Shown here piece by piece: positions 14,820-22,644 of a stretch of DNA of 36,688 bases. The notes beneath the pieces are model-generated. The model did no database searches, was not told the DNA's origin, and saw nothing but the letters and a program-made list of their open reading frames with translations. Location: positions 1 to 36,688 of the forward strand of contig NZ_CANKYS010000019.1 in NCBI RefSeq assembly GCF_947488025.1, given 5' to 3'. The DNA comes from an uncultured Nocardioides sp. (GTDB taxonomy: Bacteria > Actinomycetota > Actinomycetes > Propionibacteriales > Nocardioidaceae). Numbering within the stretch: position 1 is the stretch's first letter; the number at the start of each line of letters is the position of its first letter. Made by a program: the position numbers and the translations under genes.

Positions 14820-15320
14820 ATGCCCATTCGCGTCTCGGCTCGCACCCTCGCCCTCCGAATAGTTGCACGTGTTCGACTCAGCCTCGCGCTGGCGGTGCTG
14901 GCCGGCTTGGCGGCATTCCTGACAGCCGGGTGTGCCAGCGCAGTCTCGGGCCGGGTCGGTGTCGCTTTGGACGACCGGGGGCAGCCGGTGCTCGTGGTGA
15001 TCTCGTGTGATCGAGTCCTCGACGAAGTCATCGTGACGGACGCCACCGGCGAGATCGGCCGATGGGCCACAGACCTGACCACGTCAGGGCTGACGACTCT
15101 GGATCCCGCCGCTCCGACCCCGCTCTGGCGCGGCGCTGGGATCTCATGGCCGCAGCGGGGCGAGGTCAGCGTCGACGCCGCCTCGACCACCACTGAACTG
15201 GACGGCAGCGGAGTGGTCGTCGCACCGCGATGGCTCACGCAGCTCAGTGCCGGCCACGTACTGGTCGGCGACTCGGGCGAGACCGTGCCGCGCGATCAAT
15301 TCGAGAGAACCTGCGACTAG
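14820..15320 (+). CDS. Lipoprotein of unknown function
   Basis: The 166-residue protein starts with a basic region and a hydrophobic segment ending in the lipobox TAGC (about residue 39), so it should be lipid-anchored outside the cell. After it comes SGRVGVALDDRGQPVLVVIS, a block found in many short actinobacterial lipoproteins, with a further Cys (VISCD) and a C-terminal Cys (ERTCD) that may pair. A ribosome site (AGAGGTGAAG) lies just upstream of the ATG. No enzymatic motif is visible. It is not of the same type as the two protease-linked lipoproteins. Confidence 0.75.
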   Translation: MPIRVSARTLALRIVARVRLSLALAVLAGLAAFLTAGCASAVSGRVGVALDDRGQPVLVVISCDRVLDEVIVTDATGEIGRWATDLTTSGLTTLDPAAPTPLWRGAGISWPQRGEVSVDAASTTTELDGSGVVVAPRWLTQLSAGHVLVGDSGETVPRDQFERTCD

Positions 15321-15355
15321 CGGGTCGCGCCGGCTCGCCCAGTCCCGTCGTGAGC

Positions 15356-15589
15356 TCATCCCGCCTGTGTACAAGCATGGAATTCGCTCCTGTTGCCCTC
15401 CAGCGCAAACGGCAGAAGAGTTGCATCGACTCGATTCGCGTCGAAGTCATCGCCAGACTGTCTCTGTTTCGCGGCGTGCACCGCGGTCCCGGCAGCCGCG
15501 CCGAGGGCAGTGCCGATGCCGGGCGTCAACAGGTCAATCCCCTCGAAGATCTGGCCAAGGTTCAAACCAACAACGACGGCTCCTGCCAA
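15356..15589 (-). CDS. Possible small membrane protein
   Basis: The frame is open from a TGA at about 15640 and reads a hydrophobic helix pair (HWIGILALAGAVVVGLNLGQ, then GIGTALGAAAGTAVHAA) followed by a polar tail with one Cys. The only start codon is a TTG at 15589, inside the first hydrophobic helix. A good GAGGGGAA ribosome-like site lies further upstream before GTCACG, where a normal start codon is missing. The gene may have lost its start codon, or the frame may be fortuitous. I give it low weight. Confidence 0.35.
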   Translation of the reverse strand: MAGAVVVGLNLGQIFEGIDLLTPGIGTALGAAAGTAVHAAKQRQSGDDFDANRVDATLLPFALEGNRSEFHACTQAG

Positions 15590-16060
15590 GGCGAGGATGC
15601 CGATCCAGTGCTCGAGTCGAGTCGTGACTTCCCCTCACATTCGTTGGCCATCCGCTGAGGCCGTCGGGAGCCACATCCCCTTCCCAGCACAGCAAGCACC
15701 AAAACCGGTTGACGAACGCGGCGCGCCAGCGGGCCACGCCTAACTCGTCCGCATCGAGGGCACCGACCCTCTCCGTAGGCCGATCGATCAAAGGGACGGG
15801 CGGGCTGCAACCTGCCATGCGTCTCACCGCGGGGCGCTGCGCTGGCCTACACAGTCGTCGGCCTCGCATCCGGCCTCGGGGCGGTTGAGGAGGTTGTCGT
15901 CCGTGCGGCTCGGGAGGTCTACTCATCGCGCGGCTTCGGCTGCGGCTCGGCCGGCTAGCAGCACGTAGGACCCGGCGAAACCCCACCGCAGTCGATCCCA
16001 GCGGGCTTGGGTGAGGTGGTGCCGCAGCGCGGCGGCGGCGACGGCGTACCCCGCGATGGC
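15590..16060 (-). other. Region with a C-terminal gene scrap cut by an IS21 end
   Basis: From 15590 to 15922 I see no convincing gene. From 16060 down to a stop at 15923 the minus strand reads GYAVAAAALRHHLTQARWDR and then WGFAGSYVLLAGRAAAEAAR, which looks like the natural tail of a protein whose front was removed where the IS21 terminus begins at 16061. The family is not recognised. Confidence 0.4.
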
Positions 16061-16743
16061 TGTGACAGGTTGCTCTGGCCCCATCGTGACGGCCTGATCT
16101 GGCCCCACGGGCGACTCGCCGGGGTGGTTGTGACGGTTTGATCTGGCCCCACCCAAGCCTTGGTTCCACCTGATGGTTCTCGAGGACGGGTGGGGTTGGG
16201 ATGGGATCACGTGTGGAGTTGTTCGCTGCGATTCGCCGGGACGCGAGGATCGAGGAGGTGTCGATCCGGGAACTGGCGCGTCGTCACGGGGTGCACCGGC
16301 GCACGGTTCGCCAGGCGCTGGCGGCCGCCGAGCCGCCACCACGGAAGAAGCCGACGAGGTCGGCGCCGCGGCTCGATCCGTACAAGGACCTCATCGACGC
16401 CATGCTGCGCACCGACTTGGACGCGCCGAGGAAGCAGCGGCACACCGCGACCCGGATCTTGGCTCGGCTGGTCGAGGAGCACGCTGCGGAGGACTTGTCG
16501 TACTCGACGGTGCGCGACTACGTCCGGGTACGCCGCGCGCAGATCGACCGTGAGGCCGGCCGCCGGGTGGAGGCATTCATCGCCCAGCGCCACGGTCCGG
16601 GTGAAGAGGCTGAGGTCGACTTCGGTGAGGTCTGGGTGGTGATTGACGGGGTTCGGACCAAGTGCCACATGTTCGTGCTGTGGCTCTCGCGTTCCGGCAA
16701 GGCCATCCACCGGGTCTACCCTGACGGGGTGGTGGTGGCGTAG
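16061..16743 (+). mobile_element. IS21-family element, left-end fragment
   Basis: The fragment starts with TGTGACAGG, holds three related 22-bp terminal repeats (16062-16083, 16086-16107, 16130-16151; consensus GTGAC-GG-TG-TCTGGCCCCA) and then the first part of istA. The rest of istA, all of istB and the right end are missing; the sequence changes at about 16720 and an IS30 element follows 28 bases after the stop. Its repeats differ from those near 2.8 kb, so this is a different IS21 element. Confidence 0.8.
16201..16743 (+). pseudogene. istA: IstA transposase, N-terminal fragment
   Basis: The 180-residue product has the IstA N-terminal helix-turn-helix (VSIRELARRHGVHRRTVRQA) and reaches the start of the DDE integrase core (EEAEVDFGEVWV, which holds the first catalytic Asp). 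After HRVYP the family pattern is lost and a stop follows. A full IstA has about 400-500 residues, so two of the three catalytic residues are absent and the protein cannot transpose. It might still bind the terminal repeats just upstream. The ATG follows a GGGTTGGGATGGG stretch. Confidence 0.82.
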
Positions 16744-16770
16744 GACGGGAGGAAGTTCTCTCGGGTGAGT

Positions 16771-18079
16771 GGCGAGGTCCAGCGGTCTAAGCAACGGTCA
16801 TGCTGCTGACGGGTTGGTCAGCAGCGCAGCCAGCCGGTCGGCTGGGGTCTGCAGCTCAAGGGTAGGGCGGGGTCGACGGTTGAGGCTGTCGGCAACTCGG
16901 CGGAGGTCCTCTGCAGTGTGGATGCTGAGGTCGGTGCCTTTCTCGAACCAGTGCCGCAGCAGCCGGTTGGTGTTCTCGTTGGTGCCGCGCTGCCACGGCG
17001 AGCGGGGGTCGCAGAAGTAGACCGTGGTGGCGAGCTCGAGCTGGATGCGTTGCCACTCGGCGAGCTCGCCGCCACGGTCCCAGGTGATCGAGCGGCGCAG
17101 GTGCTCGGGCAGCTGGCTCATCTCGCGGATCATCGCCTCCGCGACGCTGGCGGCGTCATGGCGCCCGGGCAGGTGCAGCAGGATCGTGAACCTGGTCGAG
17201 CGCTCCACCAGCGTTCCGATCGCCGACTTGCTGGCCGGGCCGACGATGAGGTCGCCCTCCCAGTGTCCGGGCACCGCCCGGTCCTCGACGTCGGCGGGCC
17301 GGTCGCTGATCTTGAACGCCTCGGCGTAGGGCGACGTGGTCCGTGTGTTGTGCCCGCGGGGTTTGCGCTGGTTGCGTTTGAGGCTCAGCTGCTGGTGCAG
17401 GTCCTTGCGCAGCTCGCCGCGGCCCTGCACGTACAGCGTCTGGTAGATCGTCTCGTGGCCCACCCGGTTCATGCTCTCGTGTGGATGATCTCGGCGCAGC
17501 ACCTGCCCGATCAGCCTGGGTGACCAGCCGTCGTCCATCTGGTCCTCGATCCACCGGCACAGCCCCGGATTGCGGGCAAGCTTGTGCTGCTTGGGGCGCC
17601 GGCGGCGCTCATGCGCGGCGCGGTGCGCGACCGGTCCCCAGTACGAGCCGTCCGGGCCGCGGTTGCGGTTGACCTCACGCCAGATCACCGACTTGTCGCG
17701 CCCGATCAGGTCACCGATCTCCTGGTAGGTGCAGCCGCACCGTAGCGCGACCGCGATCGCGGACCGGTCCTCACTGGTCAATGCTCGCCGCTGCCGCGGC
17801 CGGCCGTCGGGGCGTGGCTCGTCCGGCACCCTGGCCGGCGCGCTTCCGGGCAGGCCACCATCGCGGCCGAGCTGGATCACAGGGCTCATGAGCCCTGATC
17901 GTCGCCACCAGCCCGTCCCGGCCTTCACCGACACGCCCGAACCTGTCGCTGCACGCTGCAGCGACAGCCCCGAGCACACCAGATCGAAGAACTCCTCCTG
18001 CTCCTCATACGAGATCGCCCTCTTCGCCATCCACAACACCGCCTCACACTCGGCGTTGCTTCGACCACTGGACTCCGCC
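16771..18079 (-). mobile_element. IS30-family insertion sequence, apparently complete
   Basis: One full transposase gene is flanked by imperfect inverted repeats of about 29 bp: GGCGAGGTCCAGCGGTCTAA at 16771 on the plus strand, and GGCGGAGTCCAGTGGTCGAA inward from 18079 on the minus strand. Both continue as GCAACG. No clear target-site duplication was found in the flanks. The IS21 istA sequence does not resume on the far side, so the insertion was accompanied or followed by a deletion. Confidence 0.85.
16798..18039 (-). CDS. IS30-family transposase
   Basis: The 413-residue DDE transposase has an N-terminal HTH region (ISYEEQEEFFDLVCSGLSLQ), a second IS30-type HTH (TSEDRSAIAVALRCGCTYQE, then IGDLIGRDKSVIWREVNRN) and an RNase-H-like core. 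The catalytic residues sit in HWEGDLIVG (first Asp), SITWDRGGEL (second Asp) and PWQRGTNENTNRLLR (Glu). The length is normal or slightly long for the family and the frame is unbroken, so the element may be active. The start could be the GTG at 18039 or the ATG at 18030. The stop lies just inside the left inverted repeat. Confidence 0.92.
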   Translation of the reverse strand: MLWMAKRAISYEEQEEFFDLVCSGLSLQRAATGSGVSVKAGTGWWRRSGLMSPVIQLGRDGGLPGSAPARVPDEPRPDGRPRQRRALTSEDRSAIAVALRCGCTYQEIGDLIGRDKSVIWREVNRNRGPDGSYWGPVAHRAAHERRRRPKQHKLARNPGLCRWIEDQMDDGWSPRLIGQVLRRDHPHESMNRVGHETIYQTLYVQGRGELRKDLHQQLSLKRNQRKPRGHNTRTTSPYAEAFKISDRPADVEDRAVPGHWEGDLIVGPASKSAIGTLVERSTRFTILLHLPGRHDAASVAEAMIREMSQLPEHLRRSITWDRGGELAEWQRIQLELATTVYFCDPRSPWQRGTNENTNRLLRHWFEKGTDLSIHTAEDLRRVADSLNRRPRPTLELQTPADRLAALLTNPSAA

Positions 18080-18189
18080 AGTTCGGTCGCCTCGTACTTG
18101 TTGCCCTATGGCGAGATTCCGGACGTGTTCGGTGGAACGTCAACGACCGTCCAAGGAACCGCAAGGACACACACAACAAGGGGGGAGAC

Positions 18190-18732
18190 ATGAAGTTGCT
18201 TCACCGTATCGCGCTCGTCTCGGCAATGCTGCTCACCACTGCGCTGGGCGTTGCCGTGCCTGCGTCCGCGTCCGCGCCTGACAGCAAGGCGGACGACGCT
18301 CCGGACCTGTACTGCAGCATCTATCTGCCGACAGGCGACGAGGCGTGCTTCTTGACCTTCGAGGAGTCGACTTCGTGGGCGCAAGACACCGCGCAAGCCT
18401 CGAGCGCGCTATCCGCTGGCACAGAGTCATCCGCTCTGTCGTCGTTCCTGCTGGCGCGGCTCTACGAAGACAAGAACAAGCAAGGCGGGATCTACTCGAT
18501 CTTCGGTGATGGGCCCTGCGACAACACCGGGGGCTACGAATGGGAGCTCGACACGTTTTCCGCGACCTACAACAATGAGATCAGCTCGTTCCAGGGTTAC
18601 TCCAACTGTGACGTGAAGCTGTTCGAGAACATCTCCTTCAACGCTTCTCCCGGCGCCACCTATGGACCCTATGCCAGCAGCAACGATGTTGGTGCAATGA
18701 ATGACAAGGCGAGTTCAGCGCGCTTCTACTGA
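18190..18732 (+). CDS. Secreted beta/gamma-crystallin-like protein
   Basis: The 180-residue protein has a clear signal peptide (MKLLHRIALVSAMLLTTALG, cleavage near ASASA at about residue 29). The mature part shows the half-motif LARLYEDKNKQGGIYSIFG and later NEISSFQGYSNCDVKLFENI. These are typical of the beta/gamma-crystallin fold shared by actinobacterial secreted proteins and the I36 peptidase inhibitors. Cysteines near YCSIY, EACFL, GPCDN and SNCDV could form disulfides. A GGGGGGAGA ribosome site precedes the ATG. The gene starts 110 bases beyond the IS30 right end, and the hairpin at 18796-18831 closes it. Protease inhibition is possible but unproven. Confidence 0.72.
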   Translation: MKLLHRIALVSAMLLTTALGVAVPASASAPDSKADDAPDLYCSIYLPTGDEACFLTFEESTSWAQDTAQASSALSAGTESSALSSFLLARLYEDKNKQGGIYSIFGDGPCDNTGGYEWELDTFSATYNNEISSFQGYSNCDVKLFENISFNASPGATYGPYASSNDVGAMNDKASSARFY

Positions 18733-18795
18733 ACCCGGGGCTGCGAGCCGGGCTGCGAGCCAGACCGACCCGGAACGTCCCTCGTCTGCGCCTGG

Positions 18796-18831
18796 CCGGG
18801 AGGTGGCTTCGCGAAAGATGTCGCCTCCCGG
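18796..18831. terminator. Bidirectional hairpin between convergent genes
   Basis: CCGGGAGGTGGC and GTCGCCTCCCGG pair as a stem of about 11 pairs with a 12-base loop. It lies between the stops of the crystallin-like gene and the convergent membrane protein gene, a good place for a shared terminator. Confidence 0.65.
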
Positions 18832-18857
18832 ACGGGGCCGTGACGAGATGTCGAGGT

Positions 18858-19412
18858 TCAGTCCAGCACCAAGAGGCCGGGCAACCCGAGCTGGTTGCAG
18901 GTCGCGGAGTCGCCTGGAAAGACTGCTGCCTGCCCATTGGGCAGAACGCAGGGAACCAGCTCGGGGATGGGGTACTCGCCTGTTGGTGAGGGCTCGGGCA
19001 TGGGATCGCCTCGGTCCTGCCAAAAAGCGCCAGCACGCCACTCTGCTGCGCACATCTCGACCAAGTTGGACACGACATCGGGTGTCCATCCATCGCTACT
19101 GCGGGTCGCGTTGGCTGCCGTGGAGCCAGGGAAGTCGTTGTCGAAGTTCCGGCTGACCTCCCAATAGCAGCGGCCGGAAGTAGTGACAGTTGCGGGCTTG
19201 AGATACTCGATGATCGTCGTGGCGGCTGCGGCGCCACCTCCAATGGTCAGGACAGCCGCTCCAGCAACGACAGCCGTGCGTCGGGACCAGCGCTGGTGCC
19301 CAGATGAGGAAGCACTGGATTCCAGTGCCATTGCGAGGCGAAGACGGGCGATGTCGGCGCGCTTGCGATCGGGAGGTAGGGGCGGGAGCCGCCCGGGGAT
19401 GTCGTGTCTCAT
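18858..19412 (-). CDS. Membrane protein, probable anti-sigma-type partner
   Basis: The 184-residue product has a cytoplasmic N-terminus of about 45 residues (RLPPLPPDRKRADIARLRLA), one membrane segment (TAVVAGAAVLTIGGGAAAAT) and an extracellular domain of about 110 residues with four cysteines (GRCYW, EMCAA, VPCVL, ATCNQ). The gene overlaps the stop of the ECF sigma gene by four bases (ATGA). Topology and position fit a membrane anti-sigma factor or co-regulator. A zinc-binding HxxxCxxC motif is absent, so it is not a ZAS-type anti-sigma factor. The external cysteine-rich domain may sense envelope signals. The family is not recognised. Confidence 0.7.
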   Translation of the reverse strand: MRHDIPGRLPPLPPDRKRADIARLRLAMALESSASSSGHQRWSRRTAVVAGAAVLTIGGGAAAATTIIEYLKPATVTTSGRCYWEVSRNFDNDFPGSTAANATRSSDGWTPDVVSNLVEMCAAEWRAGAFWQDRGDPMPEPSPTGEYPIPELVPCVLPNGQAAVFPGDSATCNQLGLPGLLVLD

Positions 19413-20044
19413 GGTGCTTCTCCTGGTCCGAGGTTGGTGGCCGGCTTCCGTGCCGCGGCCGGGGGGCCGGGTGGAGTCACAGGAGCGGGGAGCTCGGCTT
19501 GAAGGGCGTCGCGGAGCCGCATGCGAGCCCGAGACAGCCGCGACTTCACAGTGCCGACTGGCACGTTGAGGGCCATGGAGATCTGCTCGTAGGTCAGCTC
19601 AGAGGACAAACTCAGGGCGATGACGTCGCGCTCGTTCTCGGGCAGTCGATCCACCGCGACCAGCACACGGGCAGCCTCGGCCTTTGCATCGACCCTTGCC
19701 GCCACGTCGCCCTCAACATCGTCGGTGAGCACGCCGAGCGGGAGACGTTGCAACAGGCTGCGGTGGCGTCGCTTGGCCCTAGTCGTGTTGCGAACAACGT
19801 TGTGCGCAATGCCGAACACCCATGCAAGACCCGCGGACTCGGCGCGGAGCGTCGCGCGCAGCCGCCAAGTCTCAAGAAACACCAGCGAGGTGCAGTCTTG
19901 CGCCGTTTCCCACTCGCCGGTGCGTCTCAAACAGAACCCGAACACGGGATCAGACAGCTCGGCGTAGAGCGTCTCGAAGGCAATCGCGTCGCCAGCACGC
20001 ACGCCGGACCACAGTTCGCACCCGTCGATCTGTCGCTCGGTCAC
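19409..20044 (-). CDS. ECF-type RNA polymerase sigma factor
   Basis: The 211-residue protein has sigma region 2 (IAFETLYAELSDPVFGFCLR, then CTSLVFLETWRLRATLRAES and LAWVFGIAHNVVRNTTRA) and region 4 (LPENERDVIALSLSSELTYE, then ISMALNVPVGTVKSRLSRAR). This fits an ECF sigma factor, which directs RNA polymerase to a small stress or envelope regulon. A Pro/Ala-rich tail of about 30 residues follows region 4. The membrane protein gene downstream overlaps by four bases and probably encodes its regulator. A linked target promoter was not identified. Confidence 0.92.
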   Translation of the reverse strand: MTERQIDGCELWSGVRAGDAIAFETLYAELSDPVFGFCLRRTGEWETAQDCTSLVFLETWRLRATLRAESAGLAWVFGIAHNVVRNTTRAKRRHRSLLQRLPLGVLTDDVEGDVAARVDAKAEAARVLVAVDRLPENERDVIALSLSSELTYEQISMALNVPVGTVKSRLSRARMRLRDALQAELPAPVTPPGPPAAARKPATNLGPGEAP

Positions 20045-20255
20045 ATCAGTTAGTGTCCGCGCCTCGGCAAGGGTTCCAGAAACCGGCCGCAGATCTTGAA
20101 GCGATCAGGCAGTCAAGCAGGCGCTCATGCTCGCATCGGTAGCGGGGCCCACCTCTGATCTTGAGCTGGACGAATCTGGCCTCCACGGCGCCACTGGTCC
20201 ACCCCACAGAAATGCCGCAACTGAAGGGGCCTTGGGATAACTCCCTGGTGCCAAG

Positions 20256-20777
20256 TCAGACCGTCACACCGGGGCCAGCTGCGGTTGACAAACTCACGGC
20301 GAAGACGACGAAGGTGACGAGGATGAAGGCGCCACCCAGCAGCACCACGCGCAGGGCCGCACCGTCGGTTCCAGGGTCCACGAACAGTGGCAGGAATGCG
20401 ACGAAGAACAGCGACACCTTGGGGTTGAGCAGGTTGATGGCCACGGCCGTTCGGATGACGTTGCCGGGTGATGGGCGAGTGGGCCGGTCCGACTCGAGGA
20501 GGGCACTGCGATCGTGGAACAGGCGCCAGGCAAGCAGCAGGAGGTACGCCGACCCTGCGAGCGTGACTCCCCGGAAGGCAGCAGAGCTGGCCTGGAGCAG
20601 TGCGACGAGCCCGGTGGCGGCCGCGACGAGGTGGGGTACGGCGCTCACCGCGCAACCAGCCGCGGCCCGGATCCCCTCGCCGACGCCGTGGGCGAGAGCG
20701 TGGGTCAGCGTGTAGATGACCCCGGTGCCTGGGGTTGCCGCGACCAACACCGTCACAATCAGGAACTCCGCGGTCAT
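20256..20777 (-). CDS. LysE-family translocator, short C-terminus
   Basis: LysE proteins export amino acids or similar small molecules. The product has the family N-terminus (VLVAATPGTGVIYTLTHALA) with an aspect of the conserved PGP region, the LAGSAYLLLLAWRLFHDR helix, and the middle motif AVAINLLNPKVSLFFVAFLP. At 173 residues it is 30-35 short of the usual length and ends after the FILVTFVVFAVSLST helix, so the last membrane segment is missing or altered. The start overlaps the stop of the DUF1772 gene (ATGA). The pair is divergent from a TetR regulator, which probably controls it. Confidence 0.82.
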   Translation of the reverse strand: MTAEFLIVTVLVAATPGTGVIYTLTHALAHGVGEGIRAAAGCAVSAVPHLVAAATGLVALLQASSAAFRGVTLAGSAYLLLLAWRLFHDRSALLESDRPTRPSPGNVIRTAVAINLLNPKVSLFFVAFLPLFVDPGTDGAALRVVLLGGAFILVTFVVFAVSLSTAAGPGVTV

Positions 20778-21343
20778 CGGTCCGCCTCGTGGCCCGACCT
20801 GCGATGCAGCAGAACCAGTGCCGCGCTGGCGAGAGCGAGGGAGACTCCGCTGGCCACGGTCCGAAGCTGGTTGAACAGTTGCCAGCGGCCGGAGTAGTCA
20901 CGCCAGACCATGCGGGCCTCGTCGAGGTCGGACGGAACGGCCACGTCGCCGAGGGCCTCGTTCATCGGCACGTTCACCGTCATGGTCAGGATCAGTCCGC
21001 CGAGCAGGTACACCGCGGCGGCGGCAAGCAGCAATCGGCTTGATACACGTCGTCGCTCCCTCCACGCCAGCGCCGCTGCCAGACCCAGCACCACAGGAGT
21101 GAGGAAGAAGGCCGGGAAGAAGACCGCGTTGCGCACCGAGGCGTTCATCGCCTGCATCGCGGCGATGGCCACGCGCGGGTCGGCCTCGTCCAGGCCCCAC
21201 ATCGTCGAGCACACCCAGGCATAGAAGAACCCGAAGATCGCGCCCGCGAAGAGCACGCCGACCCACGCAGTGATTAACGCGGGGGTCAGCCCGCCATCGG
21301 TGGCTCGAGGCGGAGAGAAGCGTACTTGTGCGTTCGGTTCCAT
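20774..21343 (-). CDS. DUF1772 (anthrone oxygenase-like) membrane protein
   Basis: The 189-residue protein has four hydrophobic helices (LITAWVGVLFAGAIFGFFYA, AVFFPAFFLTPVVLGLAAAL, LLLAAAAVYLLGGLILTMTV and VASGVSLALASAALVLL). The blocks NVPMNEAL and W..Y..RW..FN are typical of DUF1772. Some members are linked to anthrone oxygenation, but most have no known role. ATG 21343 is used; the frame to 21409 runs into the divergent promoter. It is the first gene of a two-gene operon with a LysE-type exporter. Confidence 0.83.
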   Translation of the reverse strand: MEPNAQVRFSPPRATDGGLTPALITAWVGVLFAGAIFGFFYAWVCSTMWGLDEADPRVAIAAMQAMNASVRNAVFFPAFFLTPVVLGLAAALAWRERRRVSSRLLLAAAAVYLLGGLILTMTVNVPMNEALGDVAVPSDLDEARMVWRDYSGRWQLFNQLRTVASGVSLALASAALVLLHRRSGHEADR

Positions 21344-21381
21344 GTGGCAAGTATCCGAACGATGGGGTACGGTTGTCAACC
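21344..21381. promoter_or_regulatory. Divergent promoter/operator between DUF1772 and TetR genes
   Basis: Only 38 bases separate the two start codons. On the minus strand TTGACA, 17 bases, then GGATAC makes a fair -35/-10 pair whose start point would fall at or next to the DUF1772 ATG, giving a nearly leaderless message. On the plus strand TACGGT lies about eight bases before the TetR ATG. A TetR dimer bound here would block both genes. No clean palindrome is obvious. Confidence 0.45.
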
Positions 21382-22029
21382 ATGCCGCCCAAGGAGTCGT
21401 CGAACGCACCCACCAGGCGCGGGCGCCTGCCGGTCCATGAGCGTGCCCGACGCGAACACGAGGTGCTCGACGCGGCGATGCGGGTCATCGTCAACCAAGG
21501 CCCCGCGGCCGCCACCATGCAGGCCGTCGCGGAAGAGGCACACGCCTCGAAGGAGACGTTGTACTCATGGTTCGGCGACCGCGACGCCCTGATCGCGGCA
21601 CTGATCCGGGCAAACGCTGACGCCTCCGCCATCGACCTCACCCGTTCCCTCGACCAGCCGGTGACCGATCCTGCGACCGCGCGCACCACGCTCGAGGGCT
21701 ACGCCCACGCGTTGCTGACGCTGCTGACGGGGGAAGTCTCGATCGCGCTCAATCGGGCGGCGATGACCGCGCCCGTGCTCGCGGCCGAGCTGCTGCACTC
21801 AGGTCGACACCGAGTCGGTCCGATCGCCGTGGCCTATCTCGCCAGGCTGTACGACGCCGGCCTGAGCCCACACGCCGACGCCCCGGCGGCCTTCTCCTTC
21901 CTCTACGGGCTGGTCGTGCAGGACACCCAGATCAGGACGCTCCTGGGCGAGCCCGCCCCCAGCTCACGTGAAATCACCGACCGCGCCCGATGGGCAGTGC
22001 GCACCTTCCTCGCGGCCGACCCCCTCTGA
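21382..22029 (+). CDS. TetR-family transcriptional regulator
   Basis: The 215-residue protein has an N-terminal TetR helix-turn-helix (ATMQAVAEEAHASKETLYSW, FGDRDALIAALIR) and an all-helical ligand-binding C-terminus (the TetR_C AefR-like pattern LNRAAMTAPVLAAELLHSGR). ATG 21382 is used because the frame upstream crosses the divergent promoter. It most probably represses itself and the DUF1772-LysE operon, with an exported small molecule as inducer. The inference is from arrangement only. Confidence 0.9.
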   Translation: MPPKESSNAPTRRGRLPVHERARREHEVLDAAMRVIVNQGPAAATMQAVAEEAHASKETLYSWFGDRDALIAALIRANADASAIDLTRSLDQPVTDPATARTTLEGYAHALLTLLTGEVSIALNRAAMTAPVLAAELLHSGRHRVGPIAVAYLARLYDAGLSPHADAPAAFSFLYGLVVQDTQIRTLLGEPAPSSREITDRARWAVRTFLAADPL

Positions 22030-22263
22030 ACTTTCATCTCACCGGCCAACCCCGCAGCCAGGCAACGAACCGAACGAGGGTCGGCATGTGGGCACGCTCC
22101 GCGTGACGATCCGCTTGCGGTGATGATGTCGGCGGGATCACTGAGCGCCTTCACTCGCCGCATCGCGTTCCAAATGCGGAACACTGTGACGGCCCGATTG
22201 TGTCAATTAACTCGTCGAGCAACTGGCCGGTGGGCTCAAGACCCCCAAGTCGTCAGATCCCTC
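22030..22263. other. Intergenic region before the export operon
   Basis: No gene is supported here. Open frames crossing it are extensions of the downstream secreted-protein frame without homology. It ends at the -35 box of the export-operon promoter. Confidence 0.5.
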
Positions 22264-22292
22264 TTGACACCCGAGAGGGTGAGGACTATCAA
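22264..22292 (+). promoter_or_regulatory. Sigma-70-type promoter of the five-gene export operon
   Basis: TTGACA (22264-22269), exactly 17 bases, then TATCAA (22287-22292). This is the best housekeeping-type promoter seen in the window. Transcription would start near 22299, leaving about 43 bases of leader before the ATG at 22342, which is preceded by GGGGAGGA. Confidence 0.7.
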
Positions 22293-22341
22293 GAGCCCTA
22301 AGGCCCGCGCCACGGGGACGCGGCCAACTCGGGGAGGACAA

Positions 22342-22629
22342 ATGAAGAGAGTTGTTTTGGCGATCGTAGTGGTGGCTACGTCGTTGTTGCCAGGTCTAAC
22401 GGTCAGCCCGGCGCAGGCGCTCGCGTGCAGCGGCAGCACCGGCAATACGTCTGAGTACGCGCGAACGATCGACGGCAACGGTCAATGCGGGACCGTGAAG
22501 GCGCGTCACAAGTATGACCCGCCGTGGAGCGCCAACGATTACTGGACGGCCTACGACGTCGATGCCGACGTTGCGCAGAGTGCCCGCAATTCGGTGGCCT
22601 ACCTTTGGGACAATCTCTTTAACCAGTAG
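22342..22629 (+). CDS. Small secreted peptide/protein, putative exported effector
   Basis: The 95-residue product starts with a signal peptide (MKRVVLAIVVVATSLLPGLT, cleavage near AQA or ALA at residues 26-28). The mature part of about 68 residues has two cysteines (29 and 49) that may pair, a GTVKARHKY block and an aromatic, acidic C-terminus (WTAYDVDADVAQ, then YLWDNLF). The ribosome site GGGGAGGA is strong and a good promoter lies just upstream. It is the first gene before a lipoprotein, a peptidoglycan-binding adaptor and an ABC exporter. Size, position and export machinery resemble lactococcin-972-type bacteriocin loci, but the diagnostic motifs of that family are not clearly present. 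The family is therefore left open. Confidence 0.75.
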   Translation: MKRVVLAIVVVATSLLPGLTVSPAQALACSGSTGNTSEYARTIDGNGQCGTVKARHKYDPPWSANDYWTAYDVDADVAQSARNSVAYLWDNLFNQ

Positions 22630-22644
22630 CCGAGGCTGAAGAGC

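Noticed and set aside
2229..16743. The istB remnant and the istA fragment as halves of one IS21 element
   Set aside because: Their terminal repeats differ in sequence and they lie about 13 kb apart on opposite strands; two separate elements are more likely.
22342..22629. Assignment of the small secreted protein to the lactococcin-972 family
   Set aside because: Gene order is suggestive, but the typical S-x-Y-x-H and ATV motifs are not clearly present, so the family name was not used.
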